Shown here piece after piece: positions 37,453 to 46,419 of a stretch of 64,000 nucleotides of DNA. Numbering within the stretch: the first letter of the stretch is position 1; every line of letters starts with the position of its first letter. Location of the stretch: NCBI RefSeq assembly GCF_018145655.1, contig NZ_JAGSSY010000004.1:1-64000 (forward strand), written 5' to 3'. This DNA comes from Campylobacter anatolicus (lineage in GTDB: Bacteria > Campylobacterota > Campylobacteria > Campylobacterales > Campylobacteraceae). The notes below the pieces were generated by a model. The model did not search any database, had not been told where the DNA came from, and worked only from the letters and a program-made list of their open reading frames with translations. A program made the translations under genes and the position numbers.

Positions 37453-38997
37453 ATGGCAAATCAAATCTCAAGACGTGAAATGCTAAAGATTAGTGTGGTA
37501 GGTGCTGGTGCTTTAGCACTTAGTGGTGTAGGTGCTTCAGCTTCTGCTTTAAATGAGAAAGATGTGAAGTTTGATGAGGAATGGGATGTTATCATTGTCG
37601 GTTCAGGCTTTGCTGGTCTTGCAGCTGGTCTAACATCTGCTAAAAAGGGTAACAAAGTCCTGATCATAGAAAAGATGGGTCGTATCGGCGGTAACTCAGT
37701 CATAAACGGTGGTGGTATGGCAATCCCTGTAAATCCAGTCCAAGCGAAAGAAGGCATAAAAGATAGCAAAGAACTATTTATAGCTGACTGCTTAAAGGCT
37801 GGTCTTGGTATAAACCACCCAGAGCTTTTAAATACTATTGCTGATCGTGCGATGGATTCTTATAATTTTTTAATAGAGCAAGGCGTTCAGTTTAAAGACC
37901 ACAATGCACACTTTGGCGGACACACAGTTGCTCGCTCTATGTTAACTACAAACGACTCAGGCTCAGGCTTCATTCAGCCGATGCTTGAGAAATTTGAAGC
38001 CATTGAAGGTTGCAAACTAGCTCGTCGTGTTAAATTTGATGACTTTATCTTAGATGATAGCGGTAAAGTCGTTGGCATAGCTGTTAGAGAAGAGTATAAA
38101 TTTAATCCTAATCTTTACAGTGATGATTTAGAAAATACAAGCGGAACTAAAAAAGTTTATAAAGCTAAAAAGGGCGTTGTCCTAGCGGCTGGTGGTTTTT
38201 GTCGCGATAAAGCCTTTAGAAAACTACAAGATCCGCGTATACCAGATGATGTTGATAGCACAAACCACCCAGGTGCAACAGCTGGCGTTTTATTAAAAGC
38301 ATTTGAGATCGGTGCTTATCCGGTTCAAGTTGATTGGATTCAGTTTGGACCTTGGGCATCTCCAGATGAAAAAGGCTTTGGCACAGCTCCTATCTTAACT
38401 CAACAAGGAACATTTAAATATGGCATTGCTGTTGATATCCGCACAGGTAAACGTTTTGTGAATGAGTTAGCTGACCGAAAAACTCGTGCCGATGCTGAGT
38501 TTAAAATTTTACGCGAAGCTCCAGGTAAATACCCTATAACATTTGGTGACGACAAATGTTTTAGAGATCTAAGCGAAGAGATTATCCAAAAAGGTATGGC
38601 AAGTGGAAAACTAGTAGGTGTATGTGCTACTCTTGATGAGATCGCTACAAAATACGGCGTCCCAGCAGCAGCTTTAAAAGAGACAGTTAAAAAATACAAC
38701 GAGGGTGTAAAGGCTAAAAAAGATGAATTTCACAAACAAGAAAGTGCATTGTTTGAGATCAATGAAGCTGGTCCATTCTATGTAATACGTCTATCTCCAA
38801 AACCACACCACACAATGGGCGGTCTAAAGATAAATGAAAAAGCAGAAGTTATCTCAGCTAAGACAAATAAACCTATCCCTGGCTTATACGCAGCTGGTGA
38901 GATAACAGGTGGAACACACGGTGCTAGCCGTCTAGGAACAGTAGCTATAACAGATTGTATCACATTTGGTATGATCGCTGGTGAAACTATAGGTTAA
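37453..38997 (+). CDS. Tat-exported flavoprotein, fumarate-reductase-like (flavocytochrome c family)
   Basis: 514 residues. Twin-arginine signal SRREMLKISVVGAGALAL, then the FAD domain (VIIVGSGFAGLAAGLTSAKKG, EKMGRIGGNS). In the active site the His before TMGG (PHHTMGG), the Arg in GASRLG and the Arg of NELADRKTRAD line up with catalytic residues of Shewanella FccA. The FccA fumarate-binding His motif QAHPT is replaced by QFGPW, so fumarate is unlikely; another alkene acid (acrylate-, urocanate- or cinnamate-like) is more probable. No heme motif in this chain; hemes are supplied by the two cytochrome genes that follow. Confidence 0.85.
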   Translation: MANQISRREMLKISVVGAGALALSGVGASASALNEKDVKFDEEWDVIIVGSGFAGLAAGLTSAKKGNKVLIIEKMGRIGGNSVINGGGMAIPVNPVQAKEGIKDSKELFIADCLKAGLGINHPELLNTIADRAMDSYNFLIEQGVQFKDHNAHFGGHTVARSMLTTNDSGSGFIQPMLEKFEAIEGCKLARRVKFDDFILDDSGKVVGIAVREEYKFNPNLYSDDLENTSGTKKVYKAKKGVVLAAGGFCRDKAFRKLQDPRIPDDVDSTNHPGATAGVLLKAFEIGAYPVQVDWIQFGPWASPDEKGFGTAPILTQQGTFKYGIAVDIRTGKRFVNELADRKTRADAEFKILREAPGKYPITFGDDKCFRDLSEEIIQKGMASGKLVGVCATLDEIATKYGVPAAALKETVKKYNEGVKAKKDEFHKQESALFEINEAGPFYVIRLSPKPHHTMGGLKINEKAEVISAKTNKPIPGLYAAGEITGGTHGASRLGTVAITDCITFGMIAGETIG

Positions 38998-39026
38998 TTT
39001 ATAATTTATAATATGGATTTTGTTTG

Positions 39027-39053
39027 GGACGCCAAATACGGCGTCCTTTTATT
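39027..39053 (+). terminator. Intra-operon hairpin with T-tract
   Basis: GGACGCC (39027-39033) pairs with GGCGTCC (39040-39046) around AAATAC, followed by TTTTATTT. It lies 30 bases after the flavoprotein stop and 24 before the cytochrome ATG. Confidence 0.8.
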
Positions 39054-39070
39054 TACAAAAAGGTAGTTTA

Positions 39071-39529
39071 ATGAAAAAACTAAATTTAATAAAGCCATCA
39101 TTTATATATATCTTAGCTTGTATATTCTCTTTTTCTTTGTTTGCAGCATCAACTACAAATAGTGCAAAAAGTGATCTAAACGTAACTAAGATAGTAGTAT
39201 CTGATGAGCTTAGAGCTAAATATAAGATAAAGCCACATCACGAGCATTTAGCCTTTGATTGTATTGATTGTCATAGCGGACAAGGTGATGACCCAAGTAA
39301 ATTTAAAGCCATAGGCGATAATGGATGTATGCAGTGTCATAAGAGTAAAAAGCTAATAGCACAGCGTCTAAATTTTATGGATACGCTAAAAGCAAATCCT
39401 CATAACTCAGTTCACGATGGCCCTACACTATACTGCGATGAGTGTCACTTTGAACATAAAGAGTCAACAAATATGTGTGTAGAATGCCACGAGCATGAAG
39501 TGCCACAATGGATGGGGGTAACACCATGA
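39071..39529 (+). CDS. Periplasmic tetraheme cytochrome c
   Basis: 152 residues with signal peptide (LIKPSFIYILACIFSFSLFA). Four heme sites: CIDCH, CMQCH, CDECH and CVECH, with several extra His as distal ligands. Size and spacing fit the tetraheme domain of flavocytochrome c reductases, so it probably feeds electrons to the flavoprotein as a separate subunit. ATG 39071 with AAAAAGGTAG upstream. Its stop overlaps the next start as ATGA. Confidence 0.88.
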   Translation: MKKLNLIKPSFIYILACIFSFSLFAASTTNSAKSDLNVTKIVVSDELRAKYKIKPHHEHLAFDCIDCHSGQGDDPSKFKAIGDNGCMQCHKSKKLIAQRLNFMDTLKANPHNSVHDGPTLYCDECHFEHKESTNMCVECHEHEVPQWMGVTP

Positions 39530-40215
39530 AAATATCTAAGAAATTATTAGTGCTTATAATATTTATAAGTGGTATTATAGGCTTTTTAGTTGTCCTACCA
39601 GTTCACTATGCACTTAAAGAGACAAGTGGAGATAAGTTTTGCGTAGTATGTCATGAGATGGATCCTATGGTGATAGCTTACAACGATGATATACATAGTG
39701 GCAAAGGTGCAACTGGTGTAAAGGCTAAATGCGTTGATTGTCATATACCACACGATAACTTAGCTAAATATGTGTTAACTAAGGCTAAAAATGGTATAGT
39801 TGAAGGATATATTCACTTCTTTGGCGATCCTGATAAGATTGATTGGCATAAGAGGTTAGAGAATAAAGAGAAGTTTGTATTCGATAATGGTTGTATGAGC
39901 TGCCATACAGATATACTAGGCAATACAGCAAGTAAGCCACAAGCTATAAAGATGCACGCTCACTATGAGAAGTTATTAAGAACTGATAAAGAGCTAAAGT
40001 GTGTAAGTTGCCACTTTGATGCAGGGCACTCAGCTAAACTGAGAAACTATCTTGAATACTGGCAACCATCATATAAGATATATGAGAAGAAGATGATGCA
40101 GATGAAGATAGAGACTAAGAAGGCATTCTTTAAAGATAAGTATGAGCCGAGTAAAGATGAGAGGGAGTTTATGGACGCCAATAAGAATAAAGAGAAAAAG
40201 AGCGGACACGAATGA
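39526..40215 (+). CDS. NapC/NrfH-family tetraheme quinol dehydrogenase
   Basis: 229 residues. One N-terminal membrane anchor (LLVLIIFISGIIGFLVVLP) and four heme sites: CVVCHEM, CVDCH, CMSCH and CVSCH. The first motif followed by Met is typical of NrfH. Oxidises menaquinol and passes electrons to periplasmic cytochromes. Start at 39526 (GGGGG upstream), overlapping the previous stop by ATGA. The long Lys/Glu-rich C-terminal tail is cytoplasm-like in composition but should be periplasmic. Confidence 0.9.
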   Translation: MKISKKLLVLIIFISGIIGFLVVLPVHYALKETSGDKFCVVCHEMDPMVIAYNDDIHSGKGATGVKAKCVDCHIPHDNLAKYVLTKAKNGIVEGYIHFFGDPDKIDWHKRLENKEKFVFDNGCMSCHTDILGNTASKPQAIKMHAHYEKLLRTDKELKCVSCHFDAGHSAKLRNYLEYWQPSYKIYEKKMMQMKIETKKAFFKDKYEPSKDEREFMDANKNKEKKSGHE

Positions 40216-40862
40216 AAAAAATAATGCTACTATCAAGCGACACTGAGTTAAATTTAAATCTAAGTGCCGCCCTTTGGCGATTTAACTTTCGTATAACAAA
40301 TTTTAAAAGCGAAAGCGAGGTATTTGCTGACTTCGATAGTGGCAACCGCTATGATTTATATGTGCTTGAAACAAGGGCTAAAAATCCAAATTTAGCCCTT
40401 GTTAAATTTTTACGTGAAAACAAAAATATAACTCCTATTTTGATGATATTAGACGAAGCTTTCCCACCTATATTTAAAAAAATTTATTATGCAAGAGTTG
40501 ATGGTTTTATTGTTAAACCATTTTCGCACGAAGAATTTACATTTCATGCATTAAAGCTTTGCAAGGTATTGTTTGATTCAAGGTTTGAGCTTAAGAATGG
40601 CTTGACATTTGAAAAAGATGAACTTTGTATAAACAGTAAAAATGGCAAAATTTATATAGGTAAAAAAGAGGGGTTATTTTTAGAAATTTTAGCCAAAAAC
40701 TCTCCACACGTAGTAACATACGATGAGATAGAGCACCATCTTTACAAAGACGATAGTTTAACAGCTCAAGATCGTTTACGGTCTTTACTACGCGAATTAC
40801 GCAAAAAAGTACCAAATTTAGAGATTACTACAATACGTGGCGTGGGTTATAAACTAGAATAG
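40212..40862 (+). CDS. OmpR-type response regulator with degenerate receiver
   Basis: 216 residues. N-terminal receiver-like domain (1-~115) and C-terminal winged helix (LFLEILAKNSPHVVTYDEIEHHLY..., LRELRKKVPNLEITTIRGVGYKLE). The strand that normally carries the phospho-acceptor Asp reads YDLYVLETRAKN, i.e. Glu at that position, and the first acidic pair is reduced to SSD; the Lys in IVKPFS is present. So it may act without phosphorylation. Its ATG overlaps the cytochrome stop (ATGA), so it probably regulates this operon. No histidine kinase nearby. Confidence 0.85.
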   Translation: MKKIMLLSSDTELNLNLSAALWRFNFRITNFKSESEVFADFDSGNRYDLYVLETRAKNPNLALVKFLRENKNITPILMILDEAFPPIFKKIYYARVDGFIVKPFSHEEFTFHALKLCKVLFDSRFELKNGLTFEKDELCINSKNGKIYIGKKEGLFLEILAKNSPHVVTYDEIEHHLYKDDSLTAQDRLRSLLRELRKKVPNLEITTIRGVGYKLE

Positions 40863-41800
40863 TCTAAAAACTTAAAACTCTCACTTCTATAGCTAAAATT
40901 TACATTTCTTATTATATTTTTTATGCCATCAAGCAAATGCAAAGAGGCTTCTATCTCTACTTTCCGCGTTGATATACTCTCAACATTTGCCCCCACACTT
41001 ATGCCCTTTGAAAGTGCGTATTTGTATAAAAAGTTAAAAAGTTCAAGGCTTAAATTTACTGATAACGTTAAAATATCCTGCGAATTTTTCAAAGCATTTT
41101 CAAATTTAGCTGGTATGCTAACGCCTAGCCACTTCATAAACTCAAGTGTTTTTGGGCTACCACATGGTGTAAATGTAAAGATTATAGGCACTTTTTCACA
41201 GTCTAAAGTAGCGTAATCATCTATAAATTTTTTAGCATGTTCTAGGTTATACACGGCTTGGCTGATAAAAAATTTACACCCTTGTGCTGTTTTCATAGCG
41301 ACACGTATATGCTCGCCGCCTTTTTTAAAGTGGCGTTCTGGTATACATATACCACCGAAATTTATCTCTTTTTGACTGTGTTTAACTAAGTCATAAGCAT
41401 TATCAAGACTTAGCTTTGGTATCACAGCACTAGAACTAGCTCCAACAAATACATTTAGTGAGTTTGGCTCAAGCGAATCTATAAATTTCTCAAAGCCTTT
41501 TAGATTATAGTTTCCAACAACACTATAAATAATAGCTGGAACGCTCGTGCGTAAGTAATCTTTATAATAAATTTGCGGTTTTATCGTTGCTAAAAACTCA
41601 AATGGACGCTCATCACTCGTTCGATCCGTCTCATTTTGTATATCATATAGCACAATACCATCAACGCCGATACTCTCTACTCTATCACGCCAGATCCCAG
41701 CTATCCGCTCCAACTCATTAACATCTAAATATGCTTTCGGTGGCGTCAATCCATAGAGCAATATACCTGAATGTTTATTTAAAATTTTATCTCTTAGCAA
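40847..41800 (-). CDS. Methylenetetrahydrofolate reductase-like protein
   Basis: 317 residues, TIM-barrel of the MTHFR type (GLTPPKAYLDVNELERIAG, GGICIPERHFKKGGEHIRVAMK, GCKFFISQAVYN). It differs from canonical MetF in the N-terminal motif and may be a paralog that partners another protein, so the reaction is not certain. TTG start with AAAGGATAAAT upstream. It lies downstream of metE on the same strand, but 483 bases away, and overlaps the end of the convergent regulator gene by 16 bases. Confidence 0.75.
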   Translation of the reverse strand: MLRDKILNKHSGILLYGLTPPKAYLDVNELERIAGIWRDRVESIGVDGIVLYDIQNETDRTSDERPFEFLATIKPQIYYKDYLRTSVPAIIYSVVGNYNLKGFEKFIDSLEPNSLNVFVGASSSAVIPKLSLDNAYDLVKHSQKEINFGGICIPERHFKKGGEHIRVAMKTAQGCKFFISQAVYNLEHAKKFIDDYATLDCEKVPIIFTFTPCGSPKTLEFMKWLGVSIPAKFENALKNSQDILTLSVNLSLELFNFLYKYALSKGISVGANVESISTRKVEIEASLHLLDGIKNIIRNVNFSYRSESFKFLDYSSL

Positions 41801-42257
41801 ATTTATCCTTTATGCTATTTCCTTAAAGTTTAAAAGATCATTACAATAATACTAATATTTTACACAATCTTGTAACTCTGCTTATAATTTTGTTATCAAG
41901 TCCATAAAATCATCTAAAAATTTAATTATCTCATTTTAAACTTCTATTAGTGGAATTAGGATTTTTAAATTCCATAATAAATTTTTACATTTATATCTTA
42001 TTTGCGATGTAGCAAAACAAACATTAGTGGTACAAAATTCATCTTTGATAAAATTTAAACTACAAGTGCTATATACTCTTGCGATAGTAATAGAATTTTT
42101 AAGTTATATCAAGCATAATAACTTGTTGGTTTTGTGCTATCACTCATTATAAATTTTATCTATCTCTGCTTTTAAATAACAAATTCAAATAATGCACTCC
42201 ATTAAAACAAAGCTCACTTAATAAATCTTGCATCTTGTTTATTTTCATTTACTACTT
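41801..42257. other. Gap between metE and the MTHFR-like gene
   Basis: About 460 AT-rich bases. No gene or remnant I can identify; the promoter of the MTHFR-like gene should be at its left end. Confidence 0.5.
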
Positions 42258-42282
42258 TTTTAGCCCCAAATTGGGGCTAAAA
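42258..42282. repeat. Inverted repeat after metE
   Basis: Ten-base stem TTTTAGCCCC/GGGGCTAAAA abutting the metE stop. On both strands the T side precedes and the A side follows, so it lacks the U-tract of a canonical terminator. Confidence 0.6.
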
Positions 42283-42283
42283 T

Positions 42284-44545
42284 TTATAAAGCTCTTACGA
42301 TTTTTACTGCTTCGGTCATATTTTTAAGACTCGGTTTTACTTCCTCCCATTTGCGTGTTTTTAGTCCGCAATCAGGGTTGATCCATAGTTGCTCTTTTGG
42401 TAATACTTCAAGCAATGCCTTTATCTGCTCTACCATCTCCTCTACGCTTGGCACACGTGGGCTATGTATGTCATAAACGCCAGGACCAACCTCTTGTTTA
42501 TAGCCAACTGATTTAAAAATTTTAAGCAATTCATTACCGCTTCTAGCTGTCTCAATAGATATAACATCAGCGTCCATCGCCTCAATAGTTTTGATGATAT
42601 CATTAAACTCAGAGTAACACATATGTGTATGAATCTGTGTCTCTGGGCGTGCTGAGCTAACAGAAAGCTTAAAACAATCAACCGAAAATCTCTCATAAGC
42701 ACCGATATTTTCGACTCTTAGCGGATAGCCCTCTTTAAATGCCGCCTCATCAACTTGTATGATTTTTATCCCAGCATCTTGCAAGTCCGCGATCTCATCG
42801 TATATACAAAGGGCGAGTTGCTTTGCGATCTGTGCTCGCGGTAGATCATCACGCACAAAGCTCCAGTTTAGGATAGTAACTGGTCCTGTTAGCATACCTT
42901 TCATTATCTTTTGTGTCTTGCTTTGAGCGTAGCTTATCCACTTCACAGTCATCGGCTTTGGACGACTTACATCGCCAAAGAGTAGTGGTGGCTTAACACA
43001 ACGACTACCGTAGCTTTGCACCCAACCATTTTCACTAAATGCATACCCTTTTATCTGCTCACCAAAATACTCAACCATATCATTTCTCTCAGGCTCTCCA
43101 TGCACCAACACATCAAGTCCCACCTCTTCTTGAAATGCTATACAATCATCAATGTATTTTTTAATATCCGCTTCATAAATCTCAGTGCTTATAAGCCCTT
43201 TTTTATAAGCGTTTCGCACCTGTCTTAGCTCACTAGTTTGCGGAAAACTACCAATGGTCGTAGTCGGTAAAATGCCGTAGTTTAGTCTTTGTTTTTGAAT
43301 TTTGATACGCTCAGCAAACGATAGCTCACGCTCAAATTTAACCAAATTTGCTACACGTTTTGTTACTGCTTCATCGTGGATAAGACTTGAGTTTGCACGA
43401 GAATTTGCACTAGTTTTGTTGTCTGCATAAATTTTAGCTTCACTCTCACTTAGACTTTCACCATTTGCTAGTTTTTTGATGATTGCTACTTCACTAAGTT
43501 TTTCAACTGCAAAGCTTAACCAGCTCTTTATCTCAGGATTTAACTTATCTTCATACTTTAGCGTATAAGGGACATGAAGTAACGAGCAACTTGTACCGAT
43601 TGCAAAGTCTTTGTCGCCAAGTGCTTTTGAAATTTCTTTAACCAACTCCACTTTTTTATCTATATTTGATTTCCAAACGTTTCTACCATCAACGATACCG
43701 GCAAAAAGAACGACATTTGAGGTAGCTATCTTTGCTAGAGCTTCTAAATTTCTCTCACCGTGGATAAAATCAAGCCCAAGACCATAAATTTTAGTTTTTA
43801 TCACCTCATCAACTGCCTTTAAAGCATGTTCAAAATATGTTGTAAAGATGATTTTAACATTTGAGTTTGTGGTAAGTTTGCTATATACAGGCACAATCTT
43901 ATCAGTCAGCTCATCACCCTTACTTGTAACAAATATCGGCTCATCAAACTGCACTAAAATTTCATCATCAAGCTTTGAAATTTCATCTAAAAGTTCAACA
44001 TATTTTGTGACAACTTCATCAAAGTGGTAAAAAGCACAACTATCATCAGTGGTCTTTGCTAGGGCTAAAAATGTGATAGGGCCTATTAAATTTATCTTAG
44101 TTTTTACACCATTTTCTTTAGCCTCTTTATACTCAGTTATGATCTTGTCGGCATTTAGCTTAAATGTGCTAGTTTTGTTTAGCTCAGGCACGATGTAATG
44201 GTAGTTTGTATTAAACCACTTTGTCATCTCCATAGCAACGGCACTCTTATTACCGCGAGCCATTGCAAAGTAAAGATCTAAGCCACTCAGCGATCTAAAT
44301 CTAAATGGTATACAACCAAGTGCATAAATAGTATCAAGAACTAAGTCATAAAATGAAAAATCATTACTTGATATGTAGTCTATGCCAGCGTTTTTTTGAT
44401 AGTTCCAGTGTCTAGCACGAAGCGTCTTTGCTACGCTTAAAAGCTCACCTTGACTGACCTTGCCAGACCAGTAATTTTCTAAAACTTTTTTAAGCTCTCT
44501 TTGCTCACCTATCCTGCCAAATCCTGTAACATAACTTTTTATCAT
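42284..44545 (-). CDS. metE: Cobalamin-independent methionine synthase
   Basis: 753 residues, usual length. Transfers methyl from methyltetrahydrofolate-triglutamate to homocysteine. Zinc site: His and Cys in QIHTHMCYSEF and Cys in WINPDCGLKTRKW. TTTIGSFPQTSELR and VHGEPERNDMVEYFGE are signature motifs in the C-terminal half. AAGGAAAAACA precedes the ATG. Confidence 0.96.
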   Translation of the reverse strand: MIKSYVTGFGRIGEQRELKKVLENYWSGKVSQGELLSVAKTLRARHWNYQKNAGIDYISSNDFSFYDLVLDTIYALGCIPFRFRSLSGLDLYFAMARGNKSAVAMEMTKWFNTNYHYIVPELNKTSTFKLNADKIITEYKEAKENGVKTKINLIGPITFLALAKTTDDSCAFYHFDEVVTKYVELLDEISKLDDEILVQFDEPIFVTSKGDELTDKIVPVYSKLTTNSNVKIIFTTYFEHALKAVDEVIKTKIYGLGLDFIHGERNLEALAKIATSNVVLFAGIVDGRNVWKSNIDKKVELVKEISKALGDKDFAIGTSCSLLHVPYTLKYEDKLNPEIKSWLSFAVEKLSEVAIIKKLANGESLSESEAKIYADNKTSANSRANSSLIHDEAVTKRVANLVKFERELSFAERIKIQKQRLNYGILPTTTIGSFPQTSELRQVRNAYKKGLISTEIYEADIKKYIDDCIAFQEEVGLDVLVHGEPERNDMVEYFGEQIKGYAFSENGWVQSYGSRCVKPPLLFGDVSRPKPMTVKWISYAQSKTQKIMKGMLTGPVTILNWSFVRDDLPRAQIAKQLALCIYDEIADLQDAGIKIIQVDEAAFKEGYPLRVENIGAYERFSVDCFKLSVSSARPETQIHTHMCYSEFNDIIKTIEAMDADVISIETARSGNELLKIFKSVGYKQEVGPGVYDIHSPRVPSVEEMVEQIKALLEVLPKEQLWINPDCGLKTRKWEEVKPSLKNMTEAVKIVRAL

Positions 44546-45007
44546 TGTTTTTCCTTATTTCATTTAAAATTTTTTAATTGATTGTCTAAATTAGCTAAAT
44601 TTTTAATGATATCATTTTAAGACGATTTAAATGTTGCATAGAAAATTTTCAACCAAGACAGAATATAATCTATTACGGAGTGAAAATTTCAAGCTCATTT
44701 AAAAATACTTAAAAGGATATTATTAAATAAGGTGGATGACAACCAGATTTGCGTAAACTAAAATGAAATTTATAATACTCTTGTCCAATTAACTTATAAG
44801 CTAAAAATATTAGTTGTTTTGTGCGTTCGTTTAGATAGTTAGAGACGAATTTATAATCAAAATAGAGATTATAAACACCTTTTTGTAGCAAGCATGGGAC
44901 ATTTCATCGTGTAGTCCTTTATAAAAATTTGTGGCATTATATTATTTTTTTTGCATTTTGTAAAGAGTATTTCACTTAGATTTAATAAATTTAAAAGAAA
45001 ATTTGAG
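44546..45007. other. Gap between metE and rpmI
   Basis: About 460 bases. A 60-codon minus-strand frame at 44709-44891 has no recognisable motif and no supporting ribosome site, so I do not call it. No RNA or riboswitch fold recognised. No infC or thrS precedes rpmI here. Confidence 0.45.
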
Positions 45008-45013
45008 TATAAT
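45008..45013 (+). promoter_or_regulatory. -10 box of rpmI-rplT
   Basis: TATAAT 42 bases upstream of the rpmI ATG. Confidence 0.5.
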
Positions 45014-45055
45014 CCACATTCTAACGTTTATCGTAAAAATACAAAAAGGATTAGC

Positions 45056-45247
45056 ATGCCAAAGATGAAAACCGTTCGTGGTGCTGCTAAACGCTTTAAA
45101 GTAGGCAAAAACAAGATAAAACGTGGTGCTGCTTTTAGAAGCCACATTTTGACTAAAAAGCCTAGTAAGCGTATGAGAGACTTACGTGCTCCACACTATG
45201 TAGATAGCACGAACGTCCAAGCAGTAAGAAAAATGCTCGGCGTATAA
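45056..45247 (+). CDS. rpmI: Ribosomal protein bL35
   Basis: 63 residues, highly basic. Start at ATG 45056 ([17 protein letters not shown]) with AAAAAGGATT upstream; the frame is open further back but those residues are not part of L35. [19 protein letters not shown] is characteristic. Followed by rplT. Confidence 0.97.
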   Translation: MPKMKTVRGAAKRFKVGKNKIKRGAAFRSHILTKKPSKRMRDLRAPHYVDSTNVQAVRKMLGV

Positions 45248-45349
45248 ACTGAGCAAAAAGCAAAAGTTTTTGACAAAAAAGGTCATTCAAACTCCCCTAA
45301 ATTTTAGGGAAAGATCCGTAATGGACGCCAATTTGTAAAAAGGATAAAT

Positions 45350-45706
45350 ATGGCAAGAGTAAAAACAGGCGTAGTTAGAAGAAGACGCCATAAAAAAGTT
45401 CTAAAACTTGCACGTGGTTTTTATAGTGCAAGACACAAACACTTCAGAAAAGCTAAAGAGCAACTAGAAAGAAGCTTAGTATATGCTTACAGAGATAGAC
45501 GTGCGAAAAAACGTGACTTCCGTCGTCTATGGATCGTTCGTATAAATGCTGCTTGCAGACTAAATGACTTAAGCTATTCTAAATTTATAAATGGCTTAAG
45601 AAAAGCAAATATAGTTCTTGATAGGAAAATTTTAGCTGATCTAGCGATGAATGACGCGAAGGCATTTGCGGCACTTGCTAAACAAGCAAAAGATGCTTTA
45701 AAATAA
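45350..45706 (+). CDS. rplT: Ribosomal protein bL20
   Basis: 118 residues, standard. [24 protein letters not shown] and [23 protein letters not shown] are hallmark. Essential for 50S assembly. AAAAAGGATAAAT upstream. Between rpmI and rplT a short CCCTA/TAGGG hairpin occurs (~45293-45308) that could be an autoregulatory site. Confidence 0.97.
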   Translation: MARVKTGVVRRRRHKKVLKLARGFYSARHKHFRKAKEQLERSLVYAYRDRRAKKRDFRRLWIVRINAACRLNDLSYSKFINGLRKANIVLDRKILADLAMNDAKAFAALAKQAKDALK

Positions 45707-45713
45707 AACAAAT

Positions 45714-45745
45714 TTTACCCTAAATGCCTTAGCGTTTGGGGTAAA
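45714..45745 (+). terminator. Hairpin after rplT
   Basis: TTTACCC(T)AAATGC / GCGTTTGGGGTAAA stem with a CTTA loop, starting 8 bases after the rplT stop. The following T-tract is weak (TCTCC). Confidence 0.6.
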
Positions 45746-45847
45746 TCTCCTAAAATTCTACAAACAAGACTTAATCTATAATCCTTGTTAATTAAATTTT
45801 AATAAAATAGGTCAAAATGTATAAATATCAATCCAAAAGGATAAGAA

Positions 45848-46321
45848 ATGAAAAATTTAATATCAATATCTACCATAACTGCTCTGCTTTTATCAGGTTG
45901 CGTGATGAGTAATAATGGTAGCTCATCGCCAGATGTATATACTAAAGGTGAGATGCAAAAGGCTCAAGTAACGCAGTTTGGTGAGATCATCTCGCTCAAA
46001 CCTATAAAGATAACAGGCGAAAGTAATGTTGTATTAAACGTCTTAGCTGCAGGACTTGGTGGACTAGCTGGATATCACGTGGGTGGTGGTTCTGGAAAGA
46101 TAGCAGGTTCAGCAGTGGGAGCTGTTATAGGTGGTATGGGTGCTGATAGAGTAGGCGAGATGATGAATGATACTGAAGGTATTGAGCTAGTAATAAAACT
46201 AGAAAATGGCGACATAGTAACATACGCTCAAGAGGGCGGGGTATCAACATTTAAAAATGGAGATAGAGTTAAAATCGTAACTGACTCGCAAGGTAAATCA
46301 AGAGTTGATGTAGTAAGATAA
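45848..46321 (+). CDS. SlyB/Pcp-like glycine-zipper outer-membrane lipoprotein
   Basis: 157 residues. Lipobox LLSGC at residues 14-18. A glycine zipper (GLGGLAGYHVGGGSGKIAGSAVGAVIGGMGADRVGE) spans residues ~72-110, followed by a small beta domain (VIKLENGDIVTYAQEG). Fits the SlyB/PCP lipoprotein family of the outer membrane. AAAAGGATAAGA precedes the ATG. Confidence 0.88.
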   Translation: MKNLISISTITALLLSGCVMSNNGSSSPDVYTKGEMQKAQVTQFGEIISLKPIKITGESNVVLNVLAAGLGGLAGYHVGGGSGKIAGSAVGAVIGGMGADRVGEMMNDTEGIELVIKLENGDIVTYAQEGGVSTFKNGDRVKIVTDSQGKSRVDVVR

Positions 46322-46419
46322 ATTTATAGCTTTTACCGGAGAAAATTTAAATTTATATACCAAACTCTACTTTTATCCAATATTTAGTACATTTTTGCTT
46401 ATCATACTCTTTGCTTAAA

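Noticed and set aside
39071-40215. Nitrite reductase (Nrf) or periplasmic nitrate reductase (Nap) assignment for the cytochromes
   Set aside because: No NrfA or NapA gene is next to them; the partner is a flavoprotein of the fumarate-reductase-like family.
44709-44891. 60-codon minus-strand frame upstream of rpmI
   Set aside because: No motif, no good ribosome site, and composition like surrounding non-coding DNA.
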